A program made the translations under genes and the position numbers. Below are positions 47,046-55,753 of a stretch of 64,000 nt of DNA, one piece after another. The notes beneath the pieces were generated by a model. It was not told the origin of the DNA. It did not search any database and saw only the letters and a list, made by a program, of their open reading frames with translations. Source of the stretch: Lentisalinibacter orientalis. GTDB lineage: Bacteria; Pseudomonadota; Gammaproteobacteria; Steroidobacterales; Woeseiaceae. The stretch spans positions 186,001 through 250,000 of the forward strand of contig NZ_JAPDRJ010000003.1 of NCBI RefSeq assembly GCF_040706535.1, written 5' to 3'. Positions within the stretch are counted from its first letter, which is position 1. Each line of letters starts with the position of its first letter.

Positions 47046-47765
47046 ATGAGCACTATGGACACCATCCGTTACGGCCGCCCCGACCCGGTCACGCTGCCCG
47101 CCCTGCTGGTCGGCGTGCTGCCGATCCTGGTCGTCAACGTCTGCCTCGTGATCAGCATCCAGGCGCAGACCATCCCGAACTGCATCCCCTATCTCGAGGG
47201 CTGCACCTCGGTGAGCGCCGCCGGCCGCAATCCGCCGGCCATCTACCTGTTCCGCCTGGTGATGCTGCCGACGGCGGCGACCCTGATCCTGTTCTGGGTC
47301 ATCAACCACCGCTGGCTGAACCTGCTGCGCGGCGAGCCGGAGACCCGCGGCGCCGTAATCCTGTGGCTGGGTGTGATCGGGGCCGTGTTCCTGGGCGTGT
47401 ACGTGACCTTTCTCGGCACCGAGGGCGACTTCCAGCGGCTGATGCGCCGCTACGGTATCTACGTGTTCTTCGCCTTCACCGCGCTTGCCCAACTGCTCAC
47501 CGCCAGGGACATGCTGGCCAGCGCGGCTAAGCGGGCCGACCGGCGCATCCGGCTGCACGCGCTCATCATCCTGTGGCTGTGTGCCGGCATGCTCGCGATG
47601 GGTCTGACGAACGTCGTGCTGAAGGCGGTCCTGCCCGATCCTGATCAGGCCGAGAACGTGATCGAGTGGAATTTCGCCATCCTGATGCAGGCTTTCTTCC
47701 TGATCGCCTGGCGCTCCTGGAAGCACACGGGGCTGGAGGTACGGATGCTGCTGGGGCCGCGCTGA
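47046..47765 (+). CDS. Frag1/DRAM/Sfk1-like integral membrane protein
   Basis: A 239-residue protein with about six hydrophobic segments. The first periplasmic loop IPNCIPYLEGCTSVSAAGRN, with two cysteines, and the following PPAIYLFRLVMLPTAATLIL are the recognisable Frag1/DRAM/Sfk1 pattern. Bacterial members have no assigned function. The charged loop LTARDMLASAAKRADRR lies between helices 4 and 5 on the cytoplasmic side. Its stop is next to that of the convergent NERD-like gene (directly adjacent). Confidence 0.8.
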   Translation: MSTMDTIRYGRPDPVTLPALLVGVLPILVVNVCLVISIQAQTIPNCIPYLEGCTSVSAAGRNPPAIYLFRLVMLPTAATLILFWVINHRWLNLLRGEPETRGAVILWLGVIGAVFLGVYVTFLGTEGDFQRLMRRYGIYVFFAFTALAQLLTARDMLASAAKRADRRIRLHALIILWLCAGMLAMGLTNVVLKAVLPDPDQAENVIEWNFAILMQAFFLIAWRSWKHTGLEVRMLLGPR

Positions 47766-48530
47766 TCAGGCGCTCACGCGCTGCGACAGCAGGCGTTCCA
47801 GCTCCGCCACCTCCTCGTCGAGGAGGAAAGCCCGCTGGTCCCGCCAGCCGGTCATCATCGTGAGGCCGGACTGGTTCACGAGCAGGGTGTCACGCTCCTC
47901 CGCGGCCAGGACTTCCCAACCGGGCACGACGATCACAGAGCGGACGGTGAGCGCGCGACCGAGCCCGCCCTCGAGTTCCCGGGTGAGCCGTGCTACCACG
48001 CCCCGCCAGTCCTTGAGAGCGTGCCGCTCGCCACCTTCGGGCCCGAACACGACGCTGCCCGCCTCCAGGCGGGCCGTGCGTTCCCCGGTCGGCGGCCGGT
48101 CGATCACGTGCACGGCGTAGAGTCCGTTCGTGCCCAGCACGACGTGGTCGATGCGCTCGTCGCCGACGGGTACGCAGTGGAACAGATAGTTCCCACGCAC
48201 CGCCACGTACTCCAGGCGCTGTGCCGTGGCGATATGGGCATCCAGCGAGCGCGCCGCCCGCCGCCGCGTCTGCAGCAGGCCGAGGAGCACCCGCACCTCG
48301 TAGGCGGCGACCGCCGCCAGGAACAGCGACACCAGCCACCAGGCCAAGGGATGCAGGTCGGACCACCAGCGCTCGGTGCCGGCGAAGAACAGTGCCACGA
48401 AGACGCTCAGCAGGACGAATGCCGCGGCCAGGTGGATGGCCGCGCGGACGTCCGCGTCACGGAGCTGGCGCCGGAACTCGTCACCCGGTTCGCTGCGTAT
48501 GCGTTCGCCAAGGGGCGAAGGCCTGCGCAA
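47766..48530 (-). CDS. NERD-like domain membrane protein
   Basis: A protein of at least 254 residues: hydrophobic segments at about 29-50 and 62-82 (AAFVLLSVFVALFFAG, WWLVSLFLAAVAAYEV), then a domain with GNYLFHCVPVGDERIDHVVLG and TNGLYAVHV, the core of NERD (nuclease-related) domains. The usual E-x-K of the core reads VHV, so nuclease activity is doubtful. The annotated start is the TTG at 48530, but the frame stays open to 48701 and encodes a hydrophobic run (LTAGAAFAAAFLLT ... WLVAGGLL) just upstream, with no ATG, GTG or TTG; a CTG at 48632 with AGGGGCAGG upstream may be the real start. Confidence 0.65.
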   Translation of the reverse strand: MRRPSPLGERIRSEPGDEFRRQLRDADVRAAIHLAAAFVLLSVFVALFFAGTERWWSDLHPLAWWLVSLFLAAVAAYEVRVLLGLLQTRRRAARSLDAHIATAQRLEYVAVRGNYLFHCVPVGDERIDHVVLGTNGLYAVHVIDRPPTGERTARLEAGSVVFGPEGGERHALKDWRGVVARLTRELEGGLGRALTVRSVIVVPGWEVLAAEERDTLLVNQSGLTMMTGWRDQRAFLLDEEVAELERLLSQRVSA

Positions 48531-48729
48531 CAGCCCGCCGGCGACCAGCCAGCACTTGCTGGTCAGCAGGAACGCGGCGGCGAATGCCGCGCCCGCGGTG
48601 AGAGAACTGACGATATGCGGATCCGGATACAGCGTCCTGCCCCTGGTACGGTTACCATCGGCAGTGTATGGCGCGCGGCGCGTGGGCTGTCGTGAACCGG
48701 TTCACATACCGGGCCCCGCCCCGATTACA

Positions 48730-49512
48730 TCACTCCGGCTTGCGGAATTTCAGTACCAGGCGGTCTGTGCGGCCCCGTATCTCCGGGTCGTACATGGGCG
48801 CAAGGCGCGTATCCTGCGGGTTGCGCAGGACGTCGCTGCGCTCCACCAGCTCGAAGCCGGCGGCCTCGATCTCGCGCACCAGCCGCGCCTCGTCGATGCG
48901 ATGCAGCCGGCCGATCTCCGGGATCGTGATATCGGGGCTGCCCGCGTGGTCGACCACGCCGAGGATGCCGCCCGTGCGCAGCGCCTCGCGGATGCGCCGC
49001 AGCATCCCGGGCCCGTCGATGCGCGGCCACGAGCCGTCGTCGGGTCGGAAATAGATGTCGTGATAGGCCAGGATCAGCAGCGCCACGTCGACGCTCCCCG
49101 CCTCCGGCTCGATGTCGCTCACCGGACCGTCCAGGCGTTCCACGTTGGCCAGCCGCCCGCCCGCATAGCGTGCGGCGATCTCCTCGGCCGCATAGTCCAG
49201 GTAGGCCTGATTGTTGTGGGCGATCACACGTCCGGAGGGTCCGACGATGCGGGCCGCGATCTCAGTGTAGTACCCGCCGCCGGAGAAGACGTCCAGCACG
49301 GTCATGCCGGGCTCGATGCCGAAGAAGGCGAGCACCTCGCCCGGCTTGCGCGCGGCGTCCCGCTCCCGGTCCGCGGCGGGGCGGGCCTCGGCCGCAAGTG
49401 CGAGCGATACCGGATCGCTCGCCGCAGCGGCCGGATCGTCCCCGTCATCGCCTGCGCAGCCCGCGACGAGCAGCAGGGCCGTGAGGAGCGCGGTGACCCG
49501 CTGAGGGATCAC
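48730..49512 (-). CDS. Predicted lipoprotein SAM-dependent methyltransferase
   Basis: A 260-residue protein with signal peptide and lipobox LLVAGC (cysteine at about 19) followed by a class I methyltransferase domain: motif I LDVFSGGGYYTEIAARIVG near 77-95, then VIAHNNQAYLDY and LLILAYHDIYF. Such exported, lipidated methyltransferase-like proteins are common in proteobacteria, but an extracytoplasmic methyltransferase has no SAM supply, so its activity is unclear. GTG start at 49512 with GAGG upstream, four bases after the stop of the alkyl-DHAP-synthase-like gene, so cotranscribed with it. Confidence 0.8.
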   Translation of the reverse strand: MIPQRVTALLTALLLVAGCAGDDGDDPAAAASDPVSLALAAEARPAADRERDAARKPGEVLAFFGIEPGMTVLDVFSGGGYYTEIAARIVGPSGRVIAHNNQAYLDYAAEEIAARYAGGRLANVERLDGPVSDIEPEAGSVDVALLILAYHDIYFRPDDGSWPRIDGPGMLRRIREALRTGGILGVVDHAGSPDITIPEIGRLHRIDEARLVREIEAAGFELVERSDVLRNPQDTRLAPMYDPEIRGRTDRLVLKFRKPE

Positions 49513-49516
49513 GGCC

Positions 49517-51160
49517 TCATTCCTGCGCGTCCGCCAGCACGCCGCCCTGGCGGCCCAGCAGGACACCCGGGTTCAGGATGCCCCGGGGATCGGCTGCCCG
49601 CTTCGCGCCGGTCAGCATCTCGGCGTAGAGATCGGGCCGTTCCCGATCGTAGCCGGCAGGGCGATGATCGCGGCCGACGCCGTGGTGATGGGTGACGGTG
49701 CCGCCGCCCTCCACGACCAGCGCATTGGCCGCCAGTTTGATCTCGCGCCAGTGCGCCAGCATGCGTTCCGGCGTGCTGGCCGCATAGAGCGTGTAGTAGG
49801 GAGCCGGCCCGTCCGGATAGACGTGGGTGAAGCGGCAGGTGATCTCGCCGTCACGGCCGGTCGAGCGGCGAATGGCCTCGCGGATGCCCGCCGTGATGCC
49901 CGCATGGAAGTCCGGGAACGCCGACCAGGTGCAGGCGGTCTCGAAGGTATCGACGATCACACCGTGGGGCACGAGCACCTCGCGGTAGAAGGGCATGCGC
50001 AGGAATGCCTGCCGCCAGGCCGCGGCGGCGGCGTCGCGGCCCCCCTCCCCCTTGCTGTCGCTCCTGCCGCCCTCACGACCGGCGGAGCTCTCCCCGCCCG
50101 CCTCGGCACAGATCTCCAGCGCCCGGGCCAGGTTCGCCTCCTGGGGATGATCGGCGCTCTCGAATCCCAGCACCAGCAGCGCCGAACGGCCGTCGCCCAC
50201 ACCGTTCATCAGCGCCTCGCCGGGGTCCAGCAGCCGGCAGTTTGCAGGGTTCAGTCCGCTTCTTGCCACCTGCCGCACCGCCTCGGCACCCGCGGCGAAG
50301 CCGTCGAAGCGCACGGTGGCGGAGGCCCGGTGGCGGGGCACCGACTGCAGCCGCATCCAGGCGGCCGTCACGATACCCAGGATGCCTTCGGAGCCGCAGA
50401 CGAGGCGTTCCGGCTGGGGCCCCGCACCGCTCCCCGGCAGCCGTCGGGTGGTCATCCGGCCCCGCGGCGTCACCAGTTCCACGCTCTGCACGAACTCGTC
50501 GATGTGGGTATACAGCGTGGCGAAATGGCCGCCCGAACGGGTGACGATCATCCCGCCCAGCGTCGCCAGCTCGAAACTCTGCGGGAAATGCCGCAGCGTG
50601 AGTCCTTCCGGCTTCAGCGCCGCCTCGAACTCCGGGCCCCGCGCGCCGGCCTCGATCAGTGCGCAGCGGTCCTGCCGGTCGACCGCCCGCACCCGGTTCA
50701 TGCGCGACAGATCCAGGCTGATGACGCCCGGGTAATCGTCGCCCACGTCGGGCTCCACGCCGCCGCAGACGGACGTACCGCCGCCGAAAGGGACCACCGC
50801 CACCCCTTCCCCGTCGGCCCACTCCAGGAGCCGCTCCACGTCCGCCGCGTCCTGCGGGTAGGCCACCAGGTCCGGCACATGGGGTACCTGCCTCAGGAAG
50901 GCACGGGCGATGTCGGCGTAGCTCTGCCCCATCGCGTGAGCAAGACGGTCGGCATCGTCCGTGCTGACCCGCTCTGCGAGACCGTCCGGCACCTGCAGCC
51001 GTGGCGCCGGCAGCTCGAATTGCGCCGCCTGCGGCACCGACAGGGCTTCCGGCAGGCCGCCGAAGCGCGCGCCGGTCATCCGGCGGACGGTCTCCGCCTC
51101 CGCTGCGGTGGGTCCCTGCCCCTCGAAGCCCCAGCCCCAGAATTTTCGCCTGGCGCTCAT
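49517..51160 (-). CDS. Alkyldihydroxyacetonephosphate-synthase-like FAD-binding oxidase
   Basis: A 547-residue VAO-fold flavoprotein closest in pattern to alkyl-DHAP synthase (AGPS), which exchanges an acyl for an alkyl chain in ether-lipid synthesis. N-terminus RRKFWGWGFEGQGP is typical; FAD domain at about 95-270 with VVPFGGGTSVCGGVEP and RSGGHFATLYTHIDEFV; late motifs RFTHVYPDGPAPYYT and TVTHHHGVGRDH (the active-site histidines) are conserved. A low-complexity charged insertion (GESSAGREGGRSDSKGEGGRD) lies near 365. Next gene upstream is an alkylglycerol-monooxygenase-like hydroxylase, which supports an ether-lipid role. Related bacterial oxidases of other function exist. Confidence 0.8.
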   Translation of the reverse strand: MSARRKFWGWGFEGQGPTAAEAETVRRMTGARFGGLPEALSVPQAAQFELPAPRLQVPDGLAERVSTDDADRLAHAMGQSYADIARAFLRQVPHVPDLVAYPQDAADVERLLEWADGEGVAVVPFGGGTSVCGGVEPDVGDDYPGVISLDLSRMNRVRAVDRQDRCALIEAGARGPEFEAALKPEGLTLRHFPQSFELATLGGMIVTRSGGHFATLYTHIDEFVQSVELVTPRGRMTTRRLPGSGAGPQPERLVCGSEGILGIVTAAWMRLQSVPRHRASATVRFDGFAAGAEAVRQVARSGLNPANCRLLDPGEALMNGVGDGRSALLVLGFESADHPQEANLARALEICAEAGGESSAGREGGRSDSKGEGGRDAAAAAWRQAFLRMPFYREVLVPHGVIVDTFETACTWSAFPDFHAGITAGIREAIRRSTGRDGEITCRFTHVYPDGPAPYYTLYAASTPERMLAHWREIKLAANALVVEGGGTVTHHHGVGRDHRPAGYDRERPDLYAEMLTGAKRAADPRGILNPGVLLGRQGGVLADAQE

Positions 51161-51231
51161 GCAGGCATCCGGCAGGCAGACGGCCTCGATCTAGAAAGCG
51201 TCTCAGGAATCATCGGCATCTTTATGAAATA

Positions 51232-52506
51232 TCAGCTTAATGCCTGTTCGGTTACTGCGCTGTGGCCGAACCCCGGCATCCTGGTGAGCACGACGACGGA
51301 CAAGGCCACGTAGCCCCCGATTGCGGGCCAGACCGCAGGCTCGGCGAACCAGGCGGGTTCGGCCTGGGCGAGCCAGAGGGCGCCCAGAGGGACGGCTACG
51401 AGCAGGCGCACCAGTTCCAGCCGCACCGCGCTCGACCGCCCCTCGTTGATCAAGGCGAGGTTGTAGACCAGGAACCAGAACAGCAGGCAGAGGACCAGCG
51501 TGGTGGGGAGCGCCGCGGTCGTGAAGACGGCGCCGATGGCGGAGGACGCCAGCACCGCCAGCACGAACTGGACCAGCAGATACGTTCGCGCCCCCGCGGG
51601 CAGGGTCGGATCGAACTTCTCGAACTGCTCCGGCACCACGTTGCCCCGCGGCTCGTCCCGCACGTCCGGCGGCCGCCAGCCGGTGCGCCGGAACCACAGC
51701 CCGAGCTTGTCGCGCCAGCGGCGGGTGCGCACGGCGTCCTGCCACAGGTCGTGGTAAACGTGCAGGTTGGCGTAAAACGGATTCCAGCTCCTGAGCGGCT
51801 TGCGCACGCCGTAGACCACCGGCTCCTCGTCCAGTTCTTCCTGGAAGGTGCCGAACAGCCGGTCCCACAGGATCAGGATGCCGCCGTAGTTCTTGTCGAT
51901 ATAGCGCTCGTTCTGCGCGTGATGGACGCGGTGATTCGACGGCGTCACGAACACCCGGTCCACCCAGCCGAGCTTGCCCACGTGGCGGGTGTGGACCCAG
52001 AACTGGTAGATGAGGTCGATGGCGTTCACGGTGATGAAGACCTCGACCGGGATGCCAACCAGGAACATCGGCAGGTAGAAGATCCAGCTCAGCAGGAACC
52101 CGGAGCTGGTCTGGCGCAGCGCCGTCGAGAGGTTGTACTCCTCGCTCTGGTGATGCACCGCATGTGCCGCCCACATGACGCTGATCTCGTGGCCGAAGCG
52201 GTGAACCCAGTAATAGCAGAAGTCCCAGAACAGGAGCGCGCCCGCCCACATGGCCAGCCCCGCGGGGCTGAAATCGAACAGCGCCATGTCCAGGGTCGCG
52301 ATCGCGAAGTAATCCAGCACGAACGCGTAGATGGCGATATTGACCACCCGCGTGAACAGCCCGATGGTGGTGCTCAGCATGCCGGTGCTGAGGCTGCCGA
52401 TGGCATCGTTCAGACGGTAGTAGCCGGTGCCGCGCCAGCGATCGATCGCCACTTCGGCGAGCAGCGCGAGAATGAAGAACGGGACGGCCAGCGCAATCAG
52501 GTCCAT
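51232..52506 (-). CDS. Sterol desaturase/fatty acid hydroxylase family protein, alkylglycerol monooxygenase-like
   Basis: A 424-residue diiron membrane hydroxylase. Histidine boxes: WVHRFGHE, HAVHHQSEEYN and SNHRVHHAQNERYIDKNYGG; the order, YQFWVHTRHVGKLGW between boxes, and ILILWDRLFGTF after them closely follow animal AGMO/TMEM195, which cleaves alkyl-glycerol ethers. Four or more N-terminal membrane helices; a C-terminal membrane extension (about 310-420) that small fatty-acid hydroxylases lack and AGMO has. Start at ATG 52506; upstream in-frame starts are short extensions only. Precedes the AGPS-like gene on the same strand after 71 bases. AGMO needs tetrahydrobiopterin; the reductant here is unknown. 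Confidence 0.85.
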   Translation of the reverse strand: MDLIALAVPFFILALLAEVAIDRWRGTGYYRLNDAIGSLSTGMLSTTIGLFTRVVNIAIYAFVLDYFAIATLDMALFDFSPAGLAMWAGALLFWDFCYYWVHRFGHEISVMWAAHAVHHQSEEYNLSTALRQTSSGFLLSWIFYLPMFLVGIPVEVFITVNAIDLIYQFWVHTRHVGKLGWVDRVFVTPSNHRVHHAQNERYIDKNYGGILILWDRLFGTFQEELDEEPVVYGVRKPLRSWNPFYANLHVYHDLWQDAVRTRRWRDKLGLWFRRTGWRPPDVRDEPRGNVVPEQFEKFDPTLPAGARTYLLVQFVLAVLASSAIGAVFTTAALPTTLVLCLLFWFLVYNLALINEGRSSAVRLELVRLLVAVPLGALWLAQAEPAWFAEPAVWPAIGGYVALSVVVLTRMPGFGHSAVTEQALS

Positions 52507-52605
52507 GGGACACATGATAAACCGGCTCCCGTGCGCGACCAATGTCTGGACGACGCACTACGAGGCCCGGTACTGTCCCGCCACCGTTCCCGGGAGACCC
52601 CGCCG

Positions 52606-53943
52606 ATGTACACCGAAAAGGAACTCGAGGCCCTCGCCCGCGCCGCCGCGGAACTCGCCGCCGGTCTGCCTGCCGACCCGCAGCGGGAGGATCCCGCGGC
52701 CGATCCGGCCCTCGTGCAGGTGCTGCTGGATACGGCGCGCCGCCTCCATGACAACTTCCCCTACCATCATCCGCTCTACGCGGGCCAGATGCTGAAGCCG
52801 CCCCACCCGGCGGCGCGCCTCGCCTACGCCCTCGCGATGACCGTCAACCCGAACAATCACGCCCTCGACGGCGGCCGGGCGAGCTCGGCGATGGAGAAGG
52901 AGGCGGTCGGGCAGCTGGCGGCGATGTTCGGCTGGGACACGCACCTGGGGCACCTCACGGGCGGGGGCACGGTCGCCAATCTGGAGGCACTGTGGATCGC
53001 CCGTGAGAGGCATCCGGACCGTGGCATCGCCGCCTCGGCCATGGCCCATTACACCCACCGGCGGCTGTCGGACGTGCTGCGGATGCCTTTTACCGAGGTG
53101 GCCGCCGACGCCCACGGGCGCATGGACCCGGACGCCCTCGACGCGGCCGTCCGCGCCGGCGGCATCGGCACGGTGGTGGCCACCCTGGGCACGACCGGCA
53201 CCGGCAGCACCGATCCGCTGCCCGAGATCCTGGAGATCGCCGAGCGTCACGGCCTGCGGGTGCACGTGGACGCCGCCTACGGCGGCTATTTCCGCCTGCT
53301 CGACTCCCTGTCCCCGCCGGCAGTCCGCGCCTTTGCCGTCGTGGACCGGGCCGATTCCATCGTCATCGACCCGCACAAGCACGGCCTGCAGCCCTATGGC
53401 TGCGGCTGCATCCTGTTCCGCGACCCGGCGGTCGCCGTCCACTACCGCCACGAGTCGGCCTATACCTATTTCACCTCCGACGATCTGCATCTCGGCGAGA
53501 TCAGCCTGGAGTGTTCCCGCGCCGGCGCCGCCGCTGTCGCGCTGTGGGCCACCCAGCGCCTGCTGCCGCCGGAGCCCGGCGGCGAGTTCGCCGCCGGGCT
53601 GGCGCGCTGCCGGCAGGCCGCCGTCGCGCTGCACCGGGCACTCGCCGACGACCCGGCGTTCCTGACGCTGATGCCGCCGGACCTGGACATCGTCGTCTGG
53701 GCGCCGTCGGCTGCGACTGCCGGTGCCGTCAGTCGGGCATCGCGGCGTTGCTTCGAGCGCGCAGCCGAAAGCGGCCTGCACCTCGCATTGATGGAATTGC
53801 CGTCGCTGCTGGCGGCCCGCTGGTGGCCCGGCATGGAGTTCGACGACGAGTCGGTGACGGTGCTGCGCTCGGTGCTGATGAAGCCCGAACATGACCGCGC
53901 GCTGCCGGCCATCCTCGAACATTTGCGCGCGGCGGCCGGCTGA
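52606..53943 (+). CDS. Pyridoxal-phosphate-dependent decarboxylase (group II type)
   Basis: A 445-residue fold-type I PLP enzyme of the amino-acid decarboxylase family (glutamate/tyrosine/aromatic amino acid group). HLTGGGTVANLEAL near 123-136 (phosphate-binding region), HVDAAYGGYFRLL near 222 (PLP-ring aspartate), IDPHKHGLQPYGCGCIL near 259 with the Schiff-base lysine. Substrate cannot be fixed from these motifs; the TGGGT(V/E)AN(L) segment fits the group that includes bacterial tyrosine and glutamate decarboxylases. ATG at 52606; a long in-frame extension to 51262 lies opposite the hydroxylase gene and is rejected. Convergent with crcB, 7 bases apart. Confidence 0.87.
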   Translation: MYTEKELEALARAAAELAAGLPADPQREDPAADPALVQVLLDTARRLHDNFPYHHPLYAGQMLKPPHPAARLAYALAMTVNPNNHALDGGRASSAMEKEAVGQLAAMFGWDTHLGHLTGGGTVANLEALWIARERHPDRGIAASAMAHYTHRRLSDVLRMPFTEVAADAHGRMDPDALDAAVRAGGIGTVVATLGTTGTGSTDPLPEILEIAERHGLRVHVDAAYGGYFRLLDSLSPPAVRAFAVVDRADSIVIDPHKHGLQPYGCGCILFRDPAVAVHYRHESAYTYFTSDDLHLGEISLECSRAGAAAVALWATQRLLPPEPGGEFAAGLARCRQAAVALHRALADDPAFLTLMPPDLDIVVWAPSAATAGAVSRASRRCFERAAESGLHLALMELPSLLAARWWPGMEFDDESVTVLRSVLMKPEHDRALPAILEHLRAAAG

Positions 53944-53950
53944 GGGCGCG

Positions 53951-54343
53951 TCAGCCGGCGCGCAGCAGCAAGCGCATCAGCGCCAGTCCCGCGAAGAAGC
54001 TCACGAAAGCCCCGGCGAAGGTGAGGGCGAAGTAGCCCGCGGCGGTCAGCAGATAACCGCCGCGCACGTACTGGACCAGTTCCAGCGTGAGGGTGGAGAG
54101 CGTGGTGAAGCCGCCGCAGAAGCCGGTGGCCAGCAGCAGCCGCGCGTTACCGCTCAGGAGTTCGGTACGGGCCGCCATTTCCGCCAGCATGCCGATGAGC
54201 AGGCAGCCGAGCAGGTTCGCGCCGAGGGTGCCGAAAGGGAATACGATGGCCTGGCGCTGGAAGGCCACCGTGAGGCCGAAGCGCGCCAGCGCCCCGGCCG
54301 CGCCGCCCAGGGCTACCATGATCAGGGCCGACAGACTGGTCAT
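53951..54343 (-). CDS. crcB: Fluoride-specific ion channel CrcB/Fluc
   Basis: Dual-topology fluoride channel of 130 residues with four membrane helices. GGAAGALARFGLT, FPFGTLGANLLGCLLIG (the conserved GTxxxN segment) and TGFCGGFTTLSTLTLE (central sodium site and fluoride-path Phe/Thr residues) are all present. Only one copy here, so a homodimer is expected. No fluoride riboswitch fold could be recognised in the short stretch before it, which is occupied by the csrA-like gene's surroundings. Confidence 0.93.
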   Translation of the reverse strand: MTSLSALIMVALGGAAGALARFGLTVAFQRQAIVFPFGTLGANLLGCLLIGMLAEMAARTELLSGNARLLLATGFCGGFTTLSTLTLELVQYVRGGYLLTAAGYFALTFAGAFVSFFAGLALMRLLLRAG

Positions 54344-54362
54344 GCCGCGGGCGGGAGTCCGC

Positions 54363-54554
54363 CTACTCTTCGTCGCCCGCGTCGGTGCCGGAATCCCGGC
54401 CCTCTTCGGCGTCCTGCTCCGGGGTGCGGATCTTCACGTCGGAAGGGGCCTCGAATCCGAGCCTGATCTCGTTGCGCCTCACCCTGATCACGGTCACCTT
54501 CACGTCGTCGCCGATGCGGATGGATTCACCGGCCTTTCGCGCAAGAATGAGCAT
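54363..54554 (-). CDS. CsrA/RsmA-family RNA-binding protein (divergent paralog)
   Basis: A 63-residue CsrA-type protein: MLILARKAGESIRIGDDVKVTVI is the canonical first half (with the conserved L4 region), and RRNEIRLGFEAPSDVKI the second. CsrA binds GGA motifs in mRNA leaders and controls translation. Two differences: the helix segment VxVHREEI with RNA-contacting arginine 44 is replaced by VKIRTPEQ, so that arginine is displaced, and a 15-residue acidic tail follows (AEEGRDSGTDAGDEE). Probably a second CsrA rather than the housekeeping one. ATG at 54554; the longer frame to 55103 is not coding. Confidence 0.85.
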   Translation of the reverse strand: MLILARKAGESIRIGDDVKVTVIRVRRNEIRLGFEAPSDVKIRTPEQDAEEGRDSGTDAGDEE

Positions 54555-54685
54555 GATTGCCTCTGCATCGAGCCCGGGCTCCGTGCGGAGTCTCTGGCGG
54601 GCTCCCCTGCAGTATAGGGCATGAGCGGGGCGACCGGCATCCCGCATGCTCGCCCCGGCGTTCAGCTCGATGCGCGGCGCGCCCG

Positions 54686-55651
54686 TCAGCCGACCGCGAG
54701 TCGGCGCTTGGTCTCGGCGTACTCGTCGGCCAGCCGCTCCACCAGGTCCGCCACCGGCAACACCTCGTGGATGCTGCCCACTCCCTGCCCGGCGCTCCAG
54801 ATGTCCTTCCACGCCTTCTTGTGGGTGTTGCCGCCGCTGCCGAAATCCATGGCGTTCTTGTCCGCCTCGGGCAGATTGTCCGGATCCATGCCGGCCCGGG
54901 CCACGCTGGGCTTCAGGTAACTGCCGTGCACGCCGCTGAACAGCGACGTGTAGACGATGTCGGAAGCGGCGCTGTCCACCAGCATCTGCTTGTAGTCCGG
55001 CATGGCGTTCGCCTCGTCGGTGGCGATGAAGCGGGTGCCGATGTAGGCCAGGTCCGCGCCGATGGCCCGGGCGGCGAGCACGTCGCCGCCGTTCGACATG
55101 CACCCGGACAGGATCACGGTGCCGTCGAAGAACTCGCGGATCTCCTTGACCAGGGCGAACGGGCTCAGGGTGCCCGCGTGCCCGCCGGCGCCGGCGCAGA
55201 CGGCGATGATGCCGTCCACGCCCTGCTCCGCCGCCTTGCGCGCGTGGCGCAGGTTGATGACGTCGTGGAAAACCAGGCCGCCGTAGCCGTGCACGGCGTC
55301 CACCACCTCGCTCGGCGGGCGCAGGCTGGTGATGATGATGGGCACCCGGTACTTCACGCAGGTCTCCATGTCCGCCTGCAGACGGTCGTTGCTCGCGTGC
55401 ACGATCTGGTTGACGGCGAACGGTGCCACCGGCTTGTCAGGGTTGGCTTGGCGGTAGGCATCGAGTTCGCCGGTGATGCGGTCCAGCCATTCGTCCAGCA
55501 TGGACTGGGGCCGCGCGTTCAGCGCCGGGAAGGCGCCGACGATGCCGGCCTTGCACTGGGCGAGCACCAGGTCCGGGGTGGAGACGATGAACATCGGCGC
55601 ACCGATGACCGGGAGACGCAGGTTCCCCTGCAGCAGTTCGGGCAGAGCCAT
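54686..55651 (-). CDS. Nitronate monooxygenase family protein
   Basis: FMN-dependent enzyme of 321 residues of the NMO/2-nitropropane dioxygenase family, which oxidises toxic alkyl nitronates. TIM barrel with PVIGAPMFIVSTPDLVLAQ (FMN/start of barrel), IIAVCAGAGGHAGTLSPF near 145 (catalytic-histidine region), GTVILSGCMSNGGDVLAARAIGADLAYIGTRF near 180-211 (FMN phosphate binding). Length and motifs fit class I NMO. Stands alone: 102 bases separate it from tamB upstream and 131 from csrA downstream. Confidence 0.9.
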   Translation of the reverse strand: MALPELLQGNLRLPVIGAPMFIVSTPDLVLAQCKAGIVGAFPALNARPQSMLDEWLDRITGELDAYRQANPDKPVAPFAVNQIVHASNDRLQADMETCVKYRVPIIITSLRPPSEVVDAVHGYGGLVFHDVINLRHARKAAEQGVDGIIAVCAGAGGHAGTLSPFALVKEIREFFDGTVILSGCMSNGGDVLAARAIGADLAYIGTRFIATDEANAMPDYKQMLVDSAASDIVYTSLFSGVHGSYLKPSVARAGMDPDNLPEADKNAMDFGSGGNTHKKAWKDIWSAGQGVGSIHEVLPVADLVERLADEYAETKRRLAVG

Positions 55652-55753
55652 GGATTCTTCCTTCGCAGTGACGAGTGACAGGCGCCGGCGGCCGCCGGGC
55701 GCTGCCGCAGCGCATGGTAGGCAGTGCCGCGCGCCGCCGCAAGCAGCGACGGC

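Noticed and set aside
51262..52605. A long N-terminal extension of the PLP decarboxylase
   Set aside because: The in-frame extension lies opposite the AGMO-like gene, is His/Gln/Arg-rich and has no family match; the GGGAG-preceded ATG at 52606 fits the family start.
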